Source: Halobacillus_B rhizosphaerae (lineage in GTDB: Bacteria > Bacillota > Bacilli > Bacillales > Halobacillaceae). From it: a stretch of 64,000 nucleotides of DNA. Both the position numbers and the translations under genes were made by a program. Within the stretch, counting starts at the first letter, position 1, and the number at the start of each line of letters is the position of its first letter. This document shows positions 41,963 through 51,123 of the stretch, piece by piece. Below the pieces are notes generated by a model that did not search any database, was not told the DNA's origin, and worked only from the letters and a program-made list of their open reading frames with translations. The stretch spans positions 1 to 64,000 of the forward strand of contig NZ_JAUTWQ010000024.1 in the NCBI RefSeq assembly GCF_046719735.1. Reading direction: 5' to 3'.

Positions 41963-43750
41963 ATGCATGCAAAGAAATTCGGAAAGCTAAGCTTGCTCTT
42001 ATGTGCTTTCCTCCTCGTATTATTTACCAGAACGGCTGTTACTCACGGAGCTGAAGGGGACAGCAAATCTGCTCTTATGCCGAAGATCGGCGATGCCCTG
42101 GTCGAAGTAAGAGCTGAGGATTATTCCTCTCTTAAACAATCACTTTTAGCTTTCCGAGAAGACTGGGAAAACGCAGAAAAGATTCCAGATATGGCAGAAA
42201 CAGCTGACCAAATCTCCACAGAACTTGATACTGCTCTTCAAATGCTGAAGAATTCTTCTATAGACCAAGACGCATTATACGAACATATTGTGAATCTAGC
42301 ACGTGCTACTGACCAATATGTCAGCTCTTCTTCAGGAGCAGACGCAAAGGTAGACCAAGTCGCGATCAGCCGTTTAATTCAATACTTAGCAGATATCCAG
42401 ACCCAAATTAAACAAGGTCATATGGATCAGGCCCGGGCTATGAACCAAACCTTTGTAAATAAATGGACAGCTCTTGAAAAACCTATCCGAGAAACTAACC
42501 TTCAAGCCTACGGTTCTATTGAAACAAAAATGAGCATGGTACGAGTCTCATTAAATAAATCACCTCTAGATAAACAACAAGCGATAGGAGCCATCGACAA
42601 ACTCAAGCAAGACATCCAAAATTATTTAAATGGAAAAATAAGCACAACTAATCCCCCTCCGCAAGAGAATGTTACGGTCCAGAGTTTAATTAAACTTCTT
42701 AATCGGACTCAAACGGAAGTTGACGAAAAGGAATATCAATCAGCTGCTGACCAAATCCAGAAGTTCATCCAATCTTGGCCGCTAGTAGAAGGCGAGGTGC
42801 TTACTAAGTCTAAGAAAGTCTACACTCAAACTGAGAATTCAATGACCGAAGTCCTTACGATTGTCAGTTCAGATCACCCCGATAAAGACAAGGCTCTTCG
42901 CCTTCTTAAAGACATGAAAGCAGACCTTGAACCCTTTGCTAATCAAAGTAATTATTCAGCATGGGATGCCTTTTTCATTCTGTTCCGTGAAGGCATGGAA
43001 GCGATTCTTGTGATCGCTACCCTTCTTGCTTACTTGAGAAGAACGGGAAATGAAGACAAGCAGCGCTGGGTTTGGAGCGGGCTAGGTGCAGGAGTCGTTC
43101 TAAGCGCCGGTTTAGCTATTTTGCTTACCGTGTTGTTTGCAGGATTTCAAGCTGGAACCAACAGGGAAATGATCGAAGGCTTCACAGGTTTGATAGCTGT
43201 TGTTATGATGATCACAGTTGGCGCATGGCTGCACAAGCAATCCAATGTCCTCGCCTGGAATCAATATGTGAATCACCAGCTCCAAAAAGTAATGAAAAAA
43301 GGCGGAAAATGGCTGCTTGCCTTAGTCACTTTTATAGCTATCTTCCGGGAAGGGGCAGAAACGATTCTCTTCTATTTAGGGATGGCCCCCTCTATTAAAC
43401 TTACTCAGTTGTTGCTAGGCATGGGCGGAGCTTTACTCCTACTAATTGTGATTGGTTTCCTATTAATCAAGCTGAGTGTCCGAATCCCTATTCGCCCATT
43501 CTTCCTTGCAGCAAGCCTGATGATTTACTATGTAGCCTTTAAATTTACCGGAGTAAGTATTCACGCTCTGCAAATCACAGACATTTTCCCCGTCCACCCG
43601 CTTGGATTTATTCCGACCATCGATTTGCTCGGTATTTATCCAACCTTTGAGACTTCAATAACTCAACTTCTGCTTGGCGTGATCATTCTCGCTCAATTTA
43701 TGAATACCGGCCGAAGAAAGCGGAAATATGCCTCAAGCAAAGCATCATAA
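41963..43750 (+). CDS. efeU: EfeU ferrous iron permease (FTR1 family) with large extracellular domain
   Basis: A 595-residue protein: signal-like hydrophobic segment (about 10-25), then a long helical extracellular region (30-330), then about seven transmembrane helices. The FTR1 iron motifs are FREGMEAIL and FREGAETIL (REGxE twice). ATG at 41963 fits GAAAGG, while upstream in-frame starts do not. It imports iron oxidised by EfeB. It is the third gene of the efe operon, and the order O-B-U differs from the E. coli UOB. Confidence 0.9.
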   Translation: MHAKKFGKLSLLLCAFLLVLFTRTAVTHGAEGDSKSALMPKIGDALVEVRAEDYSSLKQSLLAFREDWENAEKIPDMAETADQISTELDTALQMLKNSSIDQDALYEHIVNLARATDQYVSSSSGADAKVDQVAISRLIQYLADIQTQIKQGHMDQARAMNQTFVNKWTALEKPIRETNLQAYGSIETKMSMVRVSLNKSPLDKQQAIGAIDKLKQDIQNYLNGKISTTNPPPQENVTVQSLIKLLNRTQTEVDEKEYQSAADQIQKFIQSWPLVEGEVLTKSKKVYTQTENSMTEVLTIVSSDHPDKDKALRLLKDMKADLEPFANQSNYSAWDAFFILFREGMEAILVIATLLAYLRRTGNEDKQRWVWSGLGAGVVLSAGLAILLTVLFAGFQAGTNREMIEGFTGLIAVVMMITVGAWLHKQSNVLAWNQYVNHQLQKVMKKGGKWLLALVTFIAIFREGAETILFYLGMAPSIKLTQLLLGMGGALLLLIVIGFLLIKLSVRIPIRPFFLAASLMIYYVAFKFTGVSIHALQITDIFPVHPLGFIPTIDLLGIYPTFETSITQLLLGVIILAQFMNTGRRKRKYASSKAS

Positions 43751-43751
43751 T

Positions 43752-43791
43752 AACTGAAAGCCCTCTCTGGATTCAGAGAGGGCTTTCAGTT
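43752..43791 (+). terminator. Terminator of efe operon
   Basis: AACTGAAAGCCCTCTCTG and CAGAGAGGGCTTTCAGTT arms, four-base loop. Confidence 0.88.
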
Positions 43792-43943
43792 TGTAAATCA
43801 TATCTATTTATTAAACATTTAACTTTTAAACTAGTCCCTTTATCCAGAGCAGAATGGAGCTTCACAAGTAATCCATACCATATCATATCCGATTTGGTAT
43901 GATAGTACTTCATCTTTTCTACTGCCCTATATTTTCGGAAAAC

Positions 43944-44243
43944 TTATTCCTTTATCTGTTCATATAGAGCATCATATCTTTCCGCACAAGTAAGATCCAG
44001 TTCTGTAAGTCCCTTCGCATTCCACGAAGTTAACTTCATCGTCACCATTTTATAATCAATGCTGATAAAGGGATGGTGCTGGATATCTTCTGCATACTGT
44101 GCCACATAGTTTACAAATTGGACTCCCGTAAGGAAATCCTGGAACCGATAGCGTTTCACAATAAACTTTTCATCTTCAAGCTTCCAGCCATCTAGTTCAG
44201 CTACGCGTTCCTGTTTTTCTTCATCTGTTAGTCGCTTCTCCAT
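43944..44243 (-). CDS. Pterin-4a-carbinolamine dehydratase family protein
   Basis: A 99-residue PCD/DCoH-like protein. FQDFLTGVQFVNYVAQYAEDIQHHPFISIDYKMVTMKLTSWNAKGLTELD fits the family, including the HHP pair (catalytic His). The later conserved His of the TTH(x)GGLT motif is replaced by Trp here (TSWNAKGLT). It would dehydrate or recycle pterin cofactors. No phenylalanine hydroxylase gene is near. The second Met (44243) is chosen; the adjacent pepF-like gene lies 17 bases after its stop on the same side. Confidence 0.8.
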   Translation of the reverse strand: MEKRLTDEEKQERVAELDGWKLEDEKFIVKRYRFQDFLTGVQFVNYVAQYAEDIQHHPFISIDYKMVTMKLTSWNAKGLTELDLTCAERYDALYEQIKE

Positions 44244-44268
44244 AAAGACCATCCTTTCCGAATCAGGA

Positions 44269-46056
44269 TTATGATGAATACTGAGAGCTTAGATTCATAA
44301 ACTCTTCCACATCTTTTAAACCAAGTTCCAGTGCATGTTCCCAGAAATCTGGTTTCCTTAAATCCACGCCCATATGTTTCTCCGCTAATTCCTCCACAGT
44401 CATGCGCCCTGTGTCTCTAAGAAGCGCAATGTATTGCTCCTCAAATTCACTGCCTTCCTGCTTAGCTTTCGCATAAATTCCAAGACTGAACAAATACCCA
44501 AATGTGTAAGGAAAGTTATAGAACGGAACATCGGTAATGTGAAAATGCAGTTTAGATGACCAGAAAGTTGGGTCATATTCTCCCAGCGTCTCCACATAGG
44601 CTTCTTTTTGAGCTTGGACCATTAATTCATTTAATCGCTCTCCGCTCACTACTCCATCTTCTCTCTCTTTATAGAAGCTAGTCTCAAATAGGAAACGAGC
44701 GTGAATGTTCATAAAGAAAGCAACACTTCTCTGGACCTTATCTTCAAGGAGTACGAGCTTTTCTTCTTCATTCTTCGCTTTCCCGACTGCGGCATCTGCA
44801 ACAATCATTTCAGCAAAAGTAGATGCGGTTTCCGCTACATTCATCGCGTAGTCCTGGTTCAAAGCGGGTAGATCATTCATCACGTGCTGATGGTAAGCGT
44901 GCCCTAATTCATGGGCAAGCGTTGCTACATTTGATGGCGTACCAGAATAAGTCATGAAAATTCTCGTTTGTTCACTGTCGGGAAAGCTCGTGCAAAAACC
45001 TCCCGGCCGCTTTCCGGCACGATCTTCAGCTTCAATCCACCGGTTTTCAAAAGCCATCTCAGCAAAATCTGCCATTTTCGGACTAAACTGACGGAACTGT
45101 TCAATGATAAAGGATGCCCCCTCATCAAAACTCATCGTCTGTTCCGTTTCTCCAATGGGCGCTTCTACATCATAAAAGTTCAACTGATCGACGTGTATAA
45201 GCTCAGCTTTTCTTTTCAAATATTTCACGTAATGTTGCTTATATTTTTCAATGGTTTCCCACATTGTATTTAACGTCTGCTCACTCATCCGATTGAGTTC
45301 AAGGGGTTCTTTCAGGAGCCTATCCCATCCCCTCTGGCTGTACATTTGCAAACGGAACCCGGCGAGATGATTTAAAGTTTCACTGAATAAATCCGCTTCC
45401 TCTGACCACGCTGTCTGAAGCTTTTCAAACGTTTCCTTCCGTACGGAACGGTCGGATGAGCTCAGCTTATTTGCTGCTTGGCCAACGGAAAGCTCTTCTC
45501 CACCAATAGAAATCGTCATCTTCCCAACAATGGCATCATACATTTGCCCCCAGCCATGGTAGCCATCTACAGCAAAATCATTGATTAAAGACTCTTTCCC
45601 ATAATCCAATTTATCCATCGCCTGCTGACGTCTTTCATTCAAGACAAAGGACACTTCAGTAAAAGGCTGCTCCTTGAGTAAACCGGTCCAAACGTCTTTC
45701 TTAATTTGAACCAGCTTTTGATCAAGCTCGGTCATGATATTGGCAAATCTCGCCCCAATCTCACTTCGTTTGGACATCCAAATAACTGCTTTCTTATCTG
45801 CAGAGTTCTGCGCACTAAGACAGCTTACAAAGGCCCCAAATTCTCCTAATTCCTTAGAAACATTTTGAATGCTATCGATAAGTTCCTGAAGAGCGTCAAC
45901 TTGCTCGCTATGCTGAGGTGGTGTGAATTGACTTACTAGTCTATGTAAGCTTTCCAAGTCTTCCTCTATCTTTTCCACGTAAGACCGTAATTCCTCTGAT
46001 TCACTTCCTCCTGTGAAAATGGAGTCTAAATCCCAAACTGGATTTAATGGTTTCAT
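44269..46056 (-). CDS. M3-family oligoendopeptidase (PepF-like)
   Basis: A 595-residue zinc oligopeptidase. The HEXXH site is VATLAHELGHAYHQHV, with the third ligand in ETASTFAEMIV downstream. The N-terminal helical region (LNPVWDLDSIFTGG, FGAFVSCLSAQNSADKKAV) matches the pepF/M3 group. It would degrade internal peptides; no export signal. ATG at 46056 has GAGAGGGG upstream, and an ATG nine codons earlier does not. It is upstream of the PCD gene on the same strand, likely co-transcribed. Confidence 0.9.
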   Translation of the reverse strand: MKPLNPVWDLDSIFTGGSESEELRSYVEKIEEDLESLHRLVSQFTPPQHSEQVDALQELIDSIQNVSKELGEFGAFVSCLSAQNSADKKAVIWMSKRSEIGARFANIMTELDQKLVQIKKDVWTGLLKEQPFTEVSFVLNERRQQAMDKLDYGKESLINDFAVDGYHGWGQMYDAIVGKMTISIGGEELSVGQAANKLSSSDRSVRKETFEKLQTAWSEEADLFSETLNHLAGFRLQMYSQRGWDRLLKEPLELNRMSEQTLNTMWETIEKYKQHYVKYLKRKAELIHVDQLNFYDVEAPIGETEQTMSFDEGASFIIEQFRQFSPKMADFAEMAFENRWIEAEDRAGKRPGGFCTSFPDSEQTRIFMTYSGTPSNVATLAHELGHAYHQHVMNDLPALNQDYAMNVAETASTFAEMIVADAAVGKAKNEEEKLVLLEDKVQRSVAFFMNIHARFLFETSFYKEREDGVVSGERLNELMVQAQKEAYVETLGEYDPTFWSSKLHFHITDVPFYNFPYTFGYLFSLGIYAKAKQEGSEFEEQYIALLRDTGRMTVEELAEKHMGVDLRKPDFWEHALELGLKDVEEFMNLSSQYSS

Positions 46057-46310
46057 GGTGTTACCCCTCTCTTTTAAATGCACTTAAATTGGCCACAAAC
46101 AGATTTTCTATACCAGTTGTATTATATCAAATTGTTCTCAAAATAAGAAAAATTCAGTCTCCTATCCTCTTCCTTACTTCCCCCTATTCCTTCTTTCATT
46201 CCTGTGGGATAATAGAACTTATCAACACCTGCATCCACCTTTTGTTTATTGCTTTTTTAAATAAACTTTGGTATTTTCATTAAATAACTTAGTAGCAAAG
46301 GGGAGATTTC

Positions 46311-46676
46311 ATGCGATATCGGCGTCATGAATCCTTACGATATGTATTTAAAGATCCCATTCCAGCTCATTTTAAAATTATTAAAGTAGATAACACCCCA
46401 GTAAATACTTCAGAAGGACCAGGTACGATTATGGATATGAGCCCCGGGGGACTGAAGTTATCAGCAAACTTTCGTATCCCTTTAAGGAGTAAAATTCAAT
46501 TATCCATAAGAACGACTATTGCTAATATTCAACTCCAATTTGCGGCTGATCTCCTCTGGGCAAAAGAGAACCCTGACAGCTATCATTATGGCGTGGGTTT
46601 TATCAATGACCACCATGAAGAAGTCGTTGAGGTATTAAAAAAGTTTCGCAAATCCACTCCAGAAGAGCGAGAATGA
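46311..46676 (+). CDS. PilZ-domain protein
   Basis: A 121-residue PilZ-type c-di-GMP-binding protein. The N-terminal RxxxR is visible in YRRHESLRY, and the second motif (D/NxSxxG) in MDMSPGGLKL. It would bind c-di-GMP and act on an unseen target. ATG at 46311 follows AGGGGAG. It ends 32 bases before a hairpin that separates it from ade. Confidence 0.82.
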   Translation: MRYRRHESLRYVFKDPIPAHFKIIKVDNTPVNTSEGPGTIMDMSPGGLKLSANFRIPLRSKIQLSIRTTIANIQLQFAADLLWAKENPDSYHYGVGFINDHHEEVVEVLKKFRKSTPEERE

Positions 46677-46708
46677 TTCTCTGTACTGGTGAGGATAAGC
46701 CCCTTTTT

Positions 46709-46735
46709 AACCTGAGCATAGGCTCAGGTGTTTTT
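46709..46735 (+). terminator. Terminator between PilZ gene and ade
   Basis: CCTGAGC and GCTCAGG arms (loop ATAG), then TGTTTTT. Confidence 0.75.
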
Positions 46736-46763
46736 ATATCATTGTTTAAAAGGAGAATTCTCG

Positions 46764-48545
46764 ATGATTATAACCATGGACCAAAGAAAAAAACTTGCTG
46801 CAACAGCACTAGGAAAACTAAAGGCGGATGTAGTGATACAAAAAGGAACACTGATCAATGTCCACTCTAATGAAACCCTTCCTGATATAGATATTGCAAT
46901 TAAGGCGGGCTGTATCGCGTATATAGGGGAAGCTTCCCATCTCATCGGCAGCGCGACCGAGGTTATCCAAGCCCATGGCCGCTTCTTGACGCCGGGATTG
47001 ATTGATGGACATATGCATGTGGAAAGCACGATGATGTCTGTAACTGAGTTTGCAAAATCAGCCATAAAGCAAGGAACGACGACTATTTTTATGGATCCTC
47101 ACGAAATTGCAAATGTATTCGGCTTAGAAGGTGTCCGCTGGATGCATGAAGAAGGGCAGCAGCTGCCTCTCCGTGTTTCTACTACCATTCCTTCCTGTGT
47201 ACCTGCTACTGAAGATTTAGAGGATGCCGGTGCAGAGCTTACCATCAAAGATATTGAAGAAGGTCTCACATGGAATAATGTTTCTGGGCTCGGAGAAGTG
47301 ATGAACTTCCCCGGAGTTATTCATGGAGATGAAAAGATGACAGGAGAAATTGATGCCACGATTCGTGCAGGTAAAACGGTAACCGGACACATGCCCGCCG
47401 AAGATCCAGCTATGCTGCAAGCTTATATTGCCTCCGGAGTTACCTCCTGCCATGAAACGGTGACCCGGGAACAAGCCATTGAAAAGTTGCGGTTAGGTAT
47501 GCACGTCATGATTAGAGAAGGCTCTGCCTGGCAGGACGTGAAACAGCTGGCTCCTATCATAACCAAAGACCACATGCCCACTGACAATCTTTCACTAATC
47601 ACTGATGATGTTTACCCTCAGACGCTCGTCAGCAAAGGACACTTAAACCATGTAGTGAGACGTGCGATTGAAGAAGGCATAGACCCCCTTGTTGCCCTGA
47701 AGCTTGCTACGATTAATATTGCCCACTACTTTAACTGTGGAGATACTTTAGGCAGTCTCTCCCCAGGGAAACATGCGGATATTCTGATGATCGACGATTT
47801 GGAGGAAATGAAGCCTTCTACTGTTGTTATTGGCGGAAAAATGGTCTACGATCAAGGAAATTATCTCGTATCATTTCCTGAATACCGCTATCCTGACAAA
47901 GCAAAGAATTCCGTGCATCTCAAGGAACCACTGAAGGCAGAAGACTTTTATCCAAAGAGTGCGCAGAAGAATAAAACGGAAGTTCAGGTTATTGATATCA
48001 TTGAAAATAATGCGCGGACTAAAAAAGGGAAAGCTGAACTTCATGTAAAAGACGGCATTATTGAATCAGACGTGACGAATGACGTCATTCGTCTCACTTG
48101 TATCGATCGTCATCATGGTTCAGGAGATATTTCACATGGCTTCGCGAGAGGTTTTCAATTAAAGAGCGGGGCTGTCGCTTCCACCGTTGCTCATGATAGT
48201 CATAACCTGCTTGTTATGGGCGTTTCTGAAGAAGACATGGCGATTGCAGCGAATCACCTTGCCGAGATTGGCGGGGGAATGGCAGCGGTAGAAAATGGAC
48301 AAATATTAGCTTCTGTACCTATGCCGATTGCAGGGCTTATGTCGGAAGAGCCGTTGGAAACCGTAGCTGCCCAGGTGGAGAAATTAGAAGAAGCTTGGAA
48401 GAAACTCGGCTGCCCGATTCATGCTCCATTTATGACTTTTTCATTAATTGCTCTGCCCGTTATCCCATCGCTGCGGATTACCAACCGGGGATTGGCTGAT
48501 GTCGATAGCTTTGCTTTAACGCCTTTGGAGATCAACGAACAATAG
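46764..48545 (+). CDS. ade: Adenine deaminase
   Basis: A 593-residue amidohydrolase converting adenine to hypoxanthine. The metal motif GLIDGHMHVESTMMS, the FMDPHEIANVFG stretch, GHMPAEDP and the C-terminal ASTVAHDSHNLLVMG are typical of Ade. ATG at 46764 follows AAAAGGAGAATTC; an upstream in-frame ATG would run through the hairpin. No purine riboswitch is visible in 46677-46763. Monocistronic. Confidence 0.94.
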   Translation: MIITMDQRKKLAATALGKLKADVVIQKGTLINVHSNETLPDIDIAIKAGCIAYIGEASHLIGSATEVIQAHGRFLTPGLIDGHMHVESTMMSVTEFAKSAIKQGTTTIFMDPHEIANVFGLEGVRWMHEEGQQLPLRVSTTIPSCVPATEDLEDAGAELTIKDIEEGLTWNNVSGLGEVMNFPGVIHGDEKMTGEIDATIRAGKTVTGHMPAEDPAMLQAYIASGVTSCHETVTREQAIEKLRLGMHVMIREGSAWQDVKQLAPIITKDHMPTDNLSLITDDVYPQTLVSKGHLNHVVRRAIEEGIDPLVALKLATINIAHYFNCGDTLGSLSPGKHADILMIDDLEEMKPSTVVIGGKMVYDQGNYLVSFPEYRYPDKAKNSVHLKEPLKAEDFYPKSAQKNKTEVQVIDIIENNARTKKGKAELHVKDGIIESDVTNDVIRLTCIDRHHGSGDISHGFARGFQLKSGAVASTVAHDSHNLLVMGVSEEDMAIAANHLAEIGGGMAAVENGQILASVPMPIAGLMSEEPLETVAAQVEKLEEAWKKLGCPIHAPFMTFSLIALPVIPSLRITNRGLADVDSFALTPLEINEQ

Positions 48546-48563
48546 AATATCTATACTACGCAA

Positions 48564-48606
48564 ACAGAACGGTTGGATTTACATATCCCAATCGTTCTGT
48601 TTTTTT
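48564..48606 (+). terminator. Terminator of ade
   Basis: ACAGAACGGTTGG and CCAATCGTTCTGT arms followed by TTTTTT. Confidence 0.88.
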
Positions 48607-48630
48607 ATTATGTGATTAAATTAAAGCTCA

Positions 48631-48665
48631 AGTTACTTAAAGACTCAGTTTTAAGATATTTGAGA
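48631..48665 (+). repeat. Solo copy of the cassette-type repeat
   Basis: AAGACTCAGTTT then AGATATTTG are identical to the right arm of the 4502-4561 site; only two bases (TA for CG) differ between them. It lies just after the ade terminator, with no cassette gene beside it. Confidence 0.6.
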
Positions 48666-48710
48666 ATTTCCGTTACGGTTATAAGTGAGTCGAGGTCGAG
48701 GAAACAGCTA

Positions 48711-48800
48711 GCTTTCCATGGGCGGCCGGTGAGCTTCTTCGGGCAAATTGCCCTGTGGGATCTCACCTGTCCTATCCTCCCATAGGAGTCTCCCCATTTC
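48711..48800 (-). repeat. Bacillaceae-type repeat, copy 1 (inverted)
   Basis: It begins CTTTCCATGGGCGGCCGG and ends TAGGAGTCTCCCCATTT. Its reverse complement aligns with the repeat at 49055-49142 (GACTCCT, then GACAGGTGAGA, then GCTCA, then GCCC..GGAAAG). Confidence 0.75.
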
Positions 48801-49054
48801 CCCGACCTCTTTATGATTACGTGGGTACGGAAATATCAAAAGCATTGGACTAAAATAAGCAGCCCACTAATGAAAGTAAATCATCGAGAACAATATTCTA
48901 TGTCCCATCAAATGAACATTATAAACAGGAAAGAGTAAGTCGTTGTTTGATCTATCCCTTTTTACTGAAGAATCGGGAACAAAGAAATCTTTTATATTTC
49001 CAACTCATTATTAGGTGGTGACTTGGAGTGATTCCGAGAGAATCATGAGGCAAA

Positions 49055-49142
49055 GGACGAGAAGACTCCTGCGGGAGACGAATGACAGGTGAGACCCCGG
49101 AAGACGAAGTGTGAGGAGGCTCAGCGCATGCCCGCGGAAAGT
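49055..49142 (+). repeat. Bacillaceae-type repeat, copy 2
   Basis: It reads GAAGACTCCTGCGGGAGACG, then GACAGGTGAGACCCCGG, then GGAGGCTCAGCGCATGCCCG and GGAAAG. The same element as 48711-48800 in the opposite orientation. Confidence 0.75.
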
Positions 49143-49174
49143 GTTCAAATGTGGAATCGCCTCGATAGACTCGA

Positions 49175-49245
49175 CCAGCATAAGCCGACCATCAAGATGA
49201 GCGGCTTATGTCTCGAGAGTCTGGGCGATGGAACAAGACGAATCG
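49175..49245 (+). repeat. Structured repeat related to the one at 21173-21290
   Basis: GCATAAGCC and GGCTTATG arms, then TCTCGAGAGTCTGGGCGATGG. The same architecture as the 21.2 kb repeat (GCATAAGC, GGCTTATG, GGCGCTGGAG). Confidence 0.55.
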
Positions 49246-49271
49246 TTTCTATGCCACACCCTTACTCTTAA

Positions 49272-49329
49272 TCAGGTTACGGGCCTTAATCACCTCGAAA
49301 TTGAGTCTTACACAATCCTGCCAGTTAGT
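49272..49329 (+). repeat. Solo cassette-type site, opposite orientation
   Basis: CTCGAAATTGAGTCTTACACAATC, then CTGCCAGTTAG, matches the palindrome and core of the array repeats; upstream GGTTACGGGCCTTAAT resembles core 1. Orientation is opposite to 48631-48665. The remaining bases of 48607-49491 show no supported gene. Confidence 0.6.
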
Positions 49330-49491
49330 TTAAGGTCAAATTTTTGAATCTCTTTATTTTCCCCCAACATAGTACACAGACAAAATCTTTACAGAGCAAT
49401 TGAACAATCGTTATTAGGTTGTGTTTGTCTATTAACCTCCATCAAATTAGGCCTACTTCAACTTCAGCAATCTACTCTTCGAGGCAATCAT

Positions 49492-49526
49492 AAAAAAACC
49501 TCCCCTAAGCATCACTTAAGGAAGGC
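49492..49526 (-). terminator. Terminator of mtl operon
   Basis: On minus, CCTTCCTTAAG and CTTAGGGGAGG arms followed by TTTTTTT, eight bases after the mtlD stop. Confidence 0.82.
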
Positions 49527-49533
49527 AATTATA

Positions 49534-50667
49534 CTATGCAAAACTTTTAAGCTGTTCATCCACCGCGGTTAGAAGTGGATGATTTTCACTGAGATCAGCC
49601 ACTTGTTGAAGTGCTCCTAAAGCACCTTCTTTTTCAACCAGTGCTTGAAGCTCTGCCGCTTCAGCATCATCTTGATTTTTATAAAGCAGTGCCGCAGCAA
49701 TAACTTCAGCCAGGTGTTCAGGTGTCTCCTTCACCCATTCAAGATATTCAACTGCCGGCCTGACGAGCCTGTCTTTCGGTCCCAACTTACGAATCGGCGC
49801 TCTGCCGACACGGGTAACGAGGTCAGACAAATCTGGATTCTGAAATCTTTGGATGATGGTATCAATGTACTGCTGATGCTGAGCTTCGGTAAATCCATAC
49901 TTCTTAATCAGTACGGCACCGGACTCTTGCAGCGCTCCTTGCATTTTACTTAATACGTTAGAGTCTTCCATCGCTTCTTTAATAGTTTCGTGTCCATAAT
50001 AATTACCTAGATAAGCCGCGGCAGCATGGCCAGTATTAACAGTAAATAGCTTTCGCTCAATATAAGGGGTAAGATCGTCAACAAGTGTCATCCCTTCGAC
50101 CTCGGGCTGATCCCCTTTGATGGCAGTTTTCTCCACTACCCATTCAAAGTACGGTTCCACTTTCACAGTTAATAAATCATCATGTGTTTGATCGGGGACA
50201 ATTCGATCCACTGCAGCATTAGGAAATCCAGCGAGAGCTAAGATATTTTCTTTCTGCTCACTCTTTGCCTGCTCCAGAACATGATTCTTAAGCTGCTCGC
50301 TTCCTCCTATCATATTTTCACAAGCAATAACGTTAACAGGAGTGCTTCGGTTAGCAAGACCTTCTGCTAATAATGGAGCGATGATGGATAGAATGTTCGG
50401 TCCGACAGCTGTTGTAATAATATCTGCTTGAGCAAGAGCGTCTACTACGGCCTCTTTTTGTTTCGCACTATTTAACCCGGAGATATTAGAGACTTGAATC
50501 GACTCATTTTCACCTGCAAGTTCAATTTGATAACGGCCTTGTTCATTAATCTCGTCAATTAAAGCATCATTCACATCTACAAATGTTGTTTGATATCCTG
50601 CTTTTGTAAGCAGGGCTCCGATAAAACCTCTTCCAATATTTCCGGCTCCGAAATGAACGGCTCTCAT
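49534..50667 (-). CDS. mtlD: Mannitol-1-phosphate 5-dehydrogenase
   Basis: A 377-residue NAD-dependent polyol phosphate dehydrogenase making fructose-6-phosphate. It has the N-terminal MRAVHFGAGNIGRGFIG (NAD loop) and the catalytic-region Lys in KLFTVNTGHAAAAYLG. ATG at 50667 has GAGGTGG upstream and starts one base after the mtlF stop; earlier in-frame Met codons lie within mtlF. It is the last gene of the mtl cluster. Confidence 0.95.
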   Translation of the reverse strand: MRAVHFGAGNIGRGFIGALLTKAGYQTTFVDVNDALIDEINEQGRYQIELAGENESIQVSNISGLNSAKQKEAVVDALAQADIITTAVGPNILSIIAPLLAEGLANRSTPVNVIACENMIGGSEQLKNHVLEQAKSEQKENILALAGFPNAAVDRIVPDQTHDDLLTVKVEPYFEWVVEKTAIKGDQPEVEGMTLVDDLTPYIERKLFTVNTGHAAAAYLGNYYGHETIKEAMEDSNVLSKMQGALQESGAVLIKKYGFTEAQHQQYIDTIIQRFQNPDLSDLVTRVGRAPIRKLGPKDRLVRPAVEYLEWVKETPEHLAEVIAAALLYKNQDDAEAAELQALVEKEGALGALQQVADLSENHPLLTAVDEQLKSFA

Positions 50668-50668
50668 A

Positions 50669-51106
50669 TTATTCCACCTCATTAAATAGAGAAATGACTT
50701 CTTCTTTTGATTGAGCATTTAAAATTGTATCGATGTTTTCTTCTTCTGAACAGACGATGGCAATTTGCGAAAGAATTTCTAAATGCTCATCACCTTTACC
50801 AGCAATACCAATAAGCAGTTTAACGGTATTTCCGCTTCCGAATTCAACGCCTTCTGGAACCGTAACAATCGCAAGCCCCGTCTCTTTTACTGCTTTTTTT
50901 CCAGCTTCAGTGCCATGAGGGATCGCTACAAAATTCCCCATATAGGTTGATGTTACTTCTTCTCGTTCAAGCATCTGCTCAATGTACTCATCGGTGACAT
51001 ACCCTTGATCACGAAGCATCCCGCCTACATAGCGAACCGCTTCTTCCTGGTTATCAAAAGATGCACCTAATTCGATTGTTTTTGCAGTTAAGATATTTTC
51101 TGACAT
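50669..51106 (-). CDS. mtlF: Mannitol-specific PTS enzyme IIA
   Basis: A 145-residue PTS EIIA (type 2). The phosphorylated His is in NFVAIPHGTEAGK, and TGLAIVTVPEGVEFG is conserved. It takes phosphate from HPr and passes it to the EIICB encoded at 53411-54886. ATG at 51106 follows AAAGGAGAATG. It lies 17 bases after the mtlR stop. Confidence 0.94.
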   Translation of the reverse strand: MSENILTAKTIELGASFDNQEEAVRYVGGMLRDQGYVTDEYIEQMLEREEVTSTYMGNFVAIPHGTEAGKKAVKETGLAIVTVPEGVEFGSGNTVKLLIGIAGKGDEHLEILSQIAIVCSEEENIDTILNAQSKEEVISLFNEVE

Positions 51107-51123
51107 AATACATTCTCCTTTTT

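Noticed and set aside
46677..46763. Purine riboswitch before ade
   Set aside because: The 87-base gap holds only a terminator hairpin and the ribosome site.
48573..48785. 70-codon open frame after ade
   Set aside because: It runs through the terminator and repeats, with no ribosome site.
49089..49271. 60-codon open frame in the repeat region
   Set aside because: It is composed of the repeat sequence and has no ribosome site.
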